Assembly (NCBI RefSeq): GCF_000184705.1 | Contig: NC_014831.1 | Span: 806,001 to 870,000 of the forward strand | DNA from: Thermaerobacter marianensis DSM 12885 | Lineage (GTDB): Bacteria > Bacillota > Sulfobacillia > Thermaerobacterales > Thermaerobacteraceae | Direction of reading: 5' to 3' | Length of the DNA: 64,000 nt | In this document: positions 60,614 through 64,000 of the stretch, piece by piece | Layout of the letters: every line of letters begins with the position of its first letter | How positions within the stretch are numbered: the stretch's first letter is position 1 | The notes under the pieces: model-generated | Told to the model about the DNA's origin: nothing | What the model saw: the letters and a program-made list of their open reading frames with translations, nothing else | Databases searched by the model: none | Translations under genes and position numbers: made by a program

Positions 60614-62068
60614 ATGTTCGTGCACATCACGGTATTGGGCTTGGGCTATGTGGGCGCGGTGGCCGCGGCGGCGCTGGCCCGGGACGGCCATCACGTGCTC
60701 GGCGTCGATGTGGACCCCGGCAAGGTGGATCGCTTTCGCCAGGGCGAGGTGCCCTTTCACGAGCCCGGCTTGGACGACCTGGTCCGGGACGGCGTGAGCA
60801 GCGGACGGCTGCGCTTCGCCCTGGCCTCGGAGGTGGAGTCCGGCCAGCTGGGCGACCTGGTCCTGGTGGCGGTGGGCACGCCGTCGCGTCCCACCGGCGC
60901 CGCCGATCTCTCCCAGGTGGAGGCGGCGATGGCGTGGGTGGTCGAGCGGGCCGGTTCGTCCGCCGGGGTGGCGGTGGCGGGTGGGCCGGGGGCGCCGGCC
61001 GTTTCGACAAGGCCCATCGTGGTCATGAAGAGCACCGTGCCCCCGGGCACCGGGCGGCGCCTGAGCCGGCGCTTCCTGGAGCCGGTGGGGCTGGCGTACG
61101 TCTCCAACCCCGAGTTCCTGCGGGAGGGCAGCGCGGTCCACGACTGGTTCCACCCGGACCGGATCGTCATCGGCAGCGAGTCGGCGGAGGCCGCGGCGCG
61201 GGTCCGTGCCCTGTATGAGGACTACGGGGCGCCTGTGCTGGTCACCGACGTCACCACCGCCGAGATGGTCAAGTACGGAGCCAACGCCTTCCTGGCCACC
61301 AAGATTTCCTTCATCAACGAGCTGGCCAACATGTGCGACCGGGTGGGGGCCGACGTGGAAGAAGTGGCCCGGGGCATCGGGCTCGACCCGCGCATCGGGA
61401 GCCAGTTCCTCCGCGCCGGTCTCGGCTACGGGGGCTCTTGCTTCCCCAAGGACGTGGCGGCCCTGGACCACCTGGCCCGGGTCTACGACTATCCCTTCGA
61501 GCTGCTGCGCGCGGTGATCGCGGTGAACGCGCGGCAGCGGCTGCTGCCCCTCTATGCGCTACGGGAGGTGTTCGGTTCTCTGGCGGGGGTACCGGTGGCC
61601 GTGCTGGGGCTCGCCTTCAAGCCCAACACCGACGACGTGCGCGAGGCGCCGGCCCTCGACCTCATCCCGCTGCTGGTCGAGGAGGGGGCCGATGTGCGGG
61701 CCGCCGACCCGCAGGCGGTGGAACGGGCGCGGGCGGTGCTGCCGGCCGATGTGAAGCTCACCACGTCGGCCCTCGAGGCCCTGGACGGTGCCCGCGCGGT
61801 AGTGCTGGCCACGGAGTGGGACCCGTTCGTCCACCTGGATTGGGAAGAGGCGGCCCGGCGGATGGAGGCGCCGCGGTACGTGTTCGACGGGCGCAACGCC
61901 CTCGATCCCGCCCGGATGGAGGCCCTGGGCTTCCGGTACCGGGGCGTGGGGCGCGGGCGGCGGGATCCGGCCGGGGTCGGCGACGGGCGGGAAGGGCGTT
62001 GGAACAATGTGGCCGTGGGTCGCGAGGTGGCCGCGGTTCATGGGGAAAGGGCTGGGGTGAGGCGATAG
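60614..62068 (+). CDS. ugd: UDP-glucose 6-dehydrogenase
   Basis: A 484-residue enzyme oxidising UDP-glucose to UDP-glucuronate. HITVLGLGYVGAVAAAALARDGHHVLGVD is the NAD-binding fold, STVPPGTGRRL and YVSNPEFLREGSAVHDWFHPDRIVIGS the substrate strand, AEMVKYGANAFLATKISFINELAN the central helix, and GLGYGGSCFPKDVAAL holds the catalytic Cys. LGLAFKPNTDDVREAPALDLI is the C-terminal domain. A Gly/Ala-rich loop is inserted near residue 115. ATG behind GGGGGGCGAG. It uses the product of galU and feeds the epimerase downstream. Confidence 0.92.
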   Translation: MFVHITVLGLGYVGAVAAAALARDGHHVLGVDVDPGKVDRFRQGEVPFHEPGLDDLVRDGVSSGRLRFALASEVESGQLGDLVLVAVGTPSRPTGAADLSQVEAAMAWVVERAGSSAGVAVAGGPGAPAVSTRPIVVMKSTVPPGTGRRLSRRFLEPVGLAYVSNPEFLREGSAVHDWFHPDRIVIGSESAEAAARVRALYEDYGAPVLVTDVTTAEMVKYGANAFLATKISFINELANMCDRVGADVEEVARGIGLDPRIGSQFLRAGLGYGGSCFPKDVAALDHLARVYDYPFELLRAVIAVNARQRLLPLYALREVFGSLAGVPVAVLGLAFKPNTDDVREAPALDLIPLLVEEGADVRAADPQAVERARAVLPADVKLTTSALEALDGARAVVLATEWDPFVHLDWEEAARRMEAPRYVFDGRNALDPARMEALGFRYRGVGRGRRDPAGVGDGREGRWNNVAVGREVAAVHGERAGVRR

Positions 62069-62092
62069 ATCCGGCTGGGGGCGGATGTCTTC

Positions 62093-63061
62093 GTGCGAGT
62101 CCTGGTGACCGGTGCGGCGGGTTTCATCGGATCGCATGTCGTGGAGCGCCTGCTGAAGACCGGGAATGGCAACACGCCCGGCATGGAGGGCCTGCCGTCG
62201 TGCGAGATCGTCGCCATCGATGACTTCTCGGCCGGTCAGGTCCGCAAGATCGGCGATCTGGCGGTCGAGCGGCTGGACGTCACCGAGGCGGCAGCGGTGG
62301 CGGCGGTGTTTCGCGACTTCGGGCCCGAGGCCGTGATCCACCTGGCGGCCCAGGTCAGCGTCGAGCGGTCCCTGGAGCGGCCGGACCGGGACGTGGAGGT
62401 CAACGTCTATGGCACCTTGAACGTCCTGCGGGCGGCGGTGGCGGCAGGGGCGCGGCGGGTGGTGTTCGCCTCGTCGGCGGCGGTGTACGGCAACCCCCAG
62501 CGGCTGCCGGTGGACGAGGAGCACCCCCTGGAGCCCCTGTCGGTGTACGGCCGGTCCAAGCTGACGGCGGAATGGTTGATCCAGCAGTACGCCCGGGGGA
62601 CGGGCCTCGAGGCGGTGATTCTCCGGCTGGGCAACGTGTACGGCCCGGGGCAACGGCCGGAGACGGGTCCGGTGGTGGCGCGGTTCTTCGTTGACGCACT
62701 GCGGGGCGAGGGGCCGCTGATCCACGGCGACGGGCGGCAGACCCGGGACTTCGTGTACGTCACCGATGTGGCCCGGGCCTTTGCCCTGGCGCTGGTGGGA
62801 CCGGCCGGGGTGGTGGCCAACATCTCCGGGGGCACGGCGACGGCCATCGCGGACCTGGCGGAGCGCATCCACCAGCTGGTGGAGGGGGCGCCCGCCCCCC
62901 GGTACGGCCCGCCGCGGCCGGGCGACATCCGCCACAGCGTGCTGGACAACCGCCGGGCTCGGGAGCTCATGGGCTGGGCGCCACGGGTGAGCCTGGACGA
63001 GGGGCTGAAGGCCACGTACCGCTGGTACCGCCAGCAGGCGGTGGAGCGGGTGGCAGGGTAG
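62093..63061 (+). CDS. NAD-dependent nucleotide-sugar epimerase (GalE-like)
   Basis: A 322-residue short-chain dehydrogenase: VLVTGAAGFIGSHVVERLL (NAD loop), HLAAQVSVERSLERP, VVFASSAAVYGNPQ with the catalytic Ser, YGRSKLTAEW with Tyr-x3-Lys, LRLGNVYGPGQRPE, RDFVYVTDVARAF. It resembles bacterial UDP-glucose 4-epimerase/UDP-glucuronate epimerase enzymes. Directly after ugd (24 bases), so UDP-glucuronate to UDP-galacturonate is a reasonable guess. An insert (GNGNTPGMEG) lies between the first helix and second strand. GTG start. Confidence 0.88.
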   Translation: MRVLVTGAAGFIGSHVVERLLKTGNGNTPGMEGLPSCEIVAIDDFSAGQVRKIGDLAVERLDVTEAAAVAAVFRDFGPEAVIHLAAQVSVERSLERPDRDVEVNVYGTLNVLRAAVAAGARRVVFASSAAVYGNPQRLPVDEEHPLEPLSVYGRSKLTAEWLIQQYARGTGLEAVILRLGNVYGPGQRPETGPVVARFFVDALRGEGPLIHGDGRQTRDFVYVTDVARAFALALVGPAGVVANISGGTATAIADLAERIHQLVEGAPAPRYGPPRPGDIRHSVLDNRRARELMGWAPRVSLDEGLKATYRWYRQQAVERVAG

Positions 63062-63069
63062 GCCATCGC

Positions 63070-63118
63070 TTCATCGGGCTCACCAGGTTCATCGGGCTCC
63101 CCCAGGCTCATCGGGACG
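63070..63118 (+). repeat. Short tandem repeat after the epimerase gene
   Basis: Two and a half units of about 18 bases: TTCATCGGGCTCACCAGG, then a near copy with one extra base, then CTCATCGGGACG. The last part runs into the end of the small membrane protein gene on the other strand. Confidence 0.55.
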
Positions 63119-63311
63119 TCCCCAGCCCCGCGAGCCACGCCACGACCGTCAGCGCCATCACGAAGGCCAGGCCGAGCAGCATGAGCAGCGTCTCGCGGAA
63201 GAGCTGCCACTGGGAGGGGTTGACCGTGGCCTCATCGGGGGTGTCGGGCGGCACCCCCATCAGGAAAACCTTCTTAAGGGAATCGAGGATGAACCGCCAG
63301 ACCTTGCGCAC
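63108..63311 (-). CDS. Small single-helix membrane protein, function unknown
   Basis: A 67-residue protein. A basic amphipathic N-terminus (VRKVWRFILDSLKKVFLMG), a short polar part, then one hydrophobic helix (FRETLLMLLGLAFVMALTVVAWLAG). GTG start with GAGGAGAT at good spacing. No family recognised. Confidence 0.6.
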   Translation of the reverse strand: MRKVWRFILDSLKKVFLMGVPPDTPDEATVNPSQWQLFRETLLMLLGLAFVMALTVVAWLAGLGTSR

Positions 63312-63433
63312 GTTCTGATCTCCTCTGCGTCCAACCTGTTGCGGTCTCTCGGACCGGAGACGGCGGCCACCGGCCGCTCGTCGAACAGTGTCAAGTTTTG
63401 TCGAACCCTAACTGAAGGAAGACGGTTCGGCAT

Positions 63434-63466
63434 ACAGGGCGGGATCCCTGTAGCCAATTTGGCTAC
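63434..63466. promoter_or_regulatory. Two adjacent palindromes in a divergent spacer
   Basis: ACAGGG and CCCTGT around six bases (63434-63451), then GTAGCCAA and TTGGCTAC around one T (63450-63466). They share bases at the join. They lie between the small membrane protein (minus) and the frameshifted gene at 63541, as a pair of operators or a terminator might. Confidence 0.45.
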
Positions 63467-63540
63467 CCCCGGGGAATTCGGTGGAAAATGCTAGGGCCGG
63501 TGGGTGTCCCCCTTGCTTCCAAGGGAAAGAGGGTGACGTG

Positions 63541-63766
63541 ATGGAGGCGGCCCCGTCCCAGGAGCCGGCTCCGCCGCCGGATGCCTGGTTCATCGTCCAG
63601 CGGCTCGAAGACCTGGGTGCCCGGATTGGGGAGGGATCTGGGGCAAGAGATCGACGCCCAGAACCGTGACCACCGAACGGTTCTTCTTGCCGTCGCGGGA
63701 ACGTGGATCACCTTCGTCGGTGCCATCCTCACGCTCTTCGGTGCCGTTGCCCGGCTTGCGCCGTAA
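63541..63766 (+). pseudogene. Small coiled-coil/membrane protein gene with a one-base frameshift
   Basis: ATG at 63541 follows AAAGAGGG. The frame reads AWFIVQRLEDLGARIG, then continues one base out as RDLGQEIDAQNRDHRTVLLAVAGTWITFVGAILTLF to the stop at 63766. Removing one G from the GGGG at about 63629-63632 rejoins the two parts into a 75-residue protein: a short coiled coil followed by one membrane helix, a common small-protein design. It is either a real lesion or a sequencing error. Confidence 0.6.
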
Positions 63767-63775
63767 TAACCTAGG

Positions 63776-64000
63776 TTAACCTAAATGAAGCCGGAAGTAC
63801 AGACCTTCGTCCCGCATGCCGGCGGAGCGGTAGAGCTGGTGGGCTACCTTCCGGTGGTAGCCCGATTCCAGGGTGATGCTCCAGCAGTTCCGCTCCCGGG
63901 CCAGCTCGAAGCCCCGCTGCAGCAGCGCCCGGCCGATGCCCAGGCCGCGGGCGGACTCCGTGACGATCAGGTCGGGGATCCACGCCTGGGGCCGCGTGTG
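63776..64000 (-). CDS. GNAT acetyltransferase, C-terminal part
   Basis: The gene enters from the right edge; 74 C-terminal residues are present. IPDLIVTESARGLGIGRALLQRGFELARERNC contains the acetyl-CoA binding loop (R-G-L-G-I-G-R-A-L), followed by ITLESGYHRKVAHQLYRSAGMRDEGLYFRLHLG, the usual GNAT ending. The acyl acceptor cannot be told. The stop overlaps a palindrome, AACCTAGGTT (63768-63777). Confidence 0.85.
   Translation of the reverse strand, partial: HTRPQAWIPDLIVTESARGLGIGRALLQRGFELARERNCWSITLESGYHRKVAHQLYRSAGMRDEGLYFRLHLG

Noticed and set aside
1-64000. tRNA, rRNA or other structural RNA genes
   Set aside because: Gaps were scanned by eye for tRNA-like GGTTCGAATCC arms and rRNA motifs on both strands; none was convincing.

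Overview
The window is about 70% GC and packed with genes. Starts are often GTG or TTG behind strong AGGAGG-like ribosome sites. The gene content is that of a monoderm Firmicute-like bacterium: a type IV pilus cluster without a PilQ secretin, SpoIIE/SpoIIA-type partner switching, lipobox lipoproteins, an SLH-anchored protease and MotAB. The best guess is a thermophilic high-GC clostridial lineage such as Thermaerobacter; this is inferred from gene content and composition only. Many proteins carry Gly/Pro/Arg-rich insertions or N-terminal extensions, which is why long spurious open frames occur on both strands.

Layout. 1-6224: the end of pilC, then prepilins, a PilX-like protein, pilM, pilN and pilO in one operon. 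6387-6849 (minus): an MNT nucleotidyltransferase with a stub of HEPN. 7080-9377: manC and galU, supplying GDP-mannose and UDP-glucose. 9514-11574: two small membrane proteins and a decayed region holding an IS256-type transposase remnant, IS-end repeats, an exonuclease-like fragment and a broken S66 peptidase. 11578-16911: a PLP dehydratase, an orphan HepT-like HEPN protein, an M19 dipeptidase, a proline iminopeptidase and an IclR regulator with clear palindromic operators. 16993-23295: a complete oligopeptide/dipeptide ABC importer (SBP, two permeases, two ATPases). Together with the peptidases this looks like peptide scavenging.

23361-36036: two MurJ-type flippases bracket motAB, an HD-GYP protein, a small secreted protein and a partner-switching operon (SpoIIE-type phosphatase with TPR and GAF regions, an HATPase kinase with a 13-G tract, a STAS protein, and a FapA/DUF342 protein). 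36126-42238: an S8 protease with three SLH domains, a GT4 glycosyltransferase and a FetAB-type exporter. 42452-47572: one uninterrupted 1706-codon gene joining a polymerase-like membrane region, a GT4 glycosyltransferase and a sugar-phosphate transferase. 47975-58492: a CocE-type hydrolase, then a ROK regulator with an operator, an iron/phosphonate-type ABC importer, a creatininase-family protein and an ArgH-like lyase in one operon. 58620-60136: two toxin-antitoxin modules. 60614-63061: UDP-glucose dehydrogenase and a GalE-like epimerase. 63108-64000: small membrane proteins and a partial GNAT acetyltransferase.

The two most unusual items are the G13 tract in the partner-switching kinase, where loss of one G makes an immediate TAA stop, and the triple-fusion polysaccharide protein with in-frame short tandem repeats. 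No rRNA, tRNA, CRISPR array or intact insertion sequence was seen.
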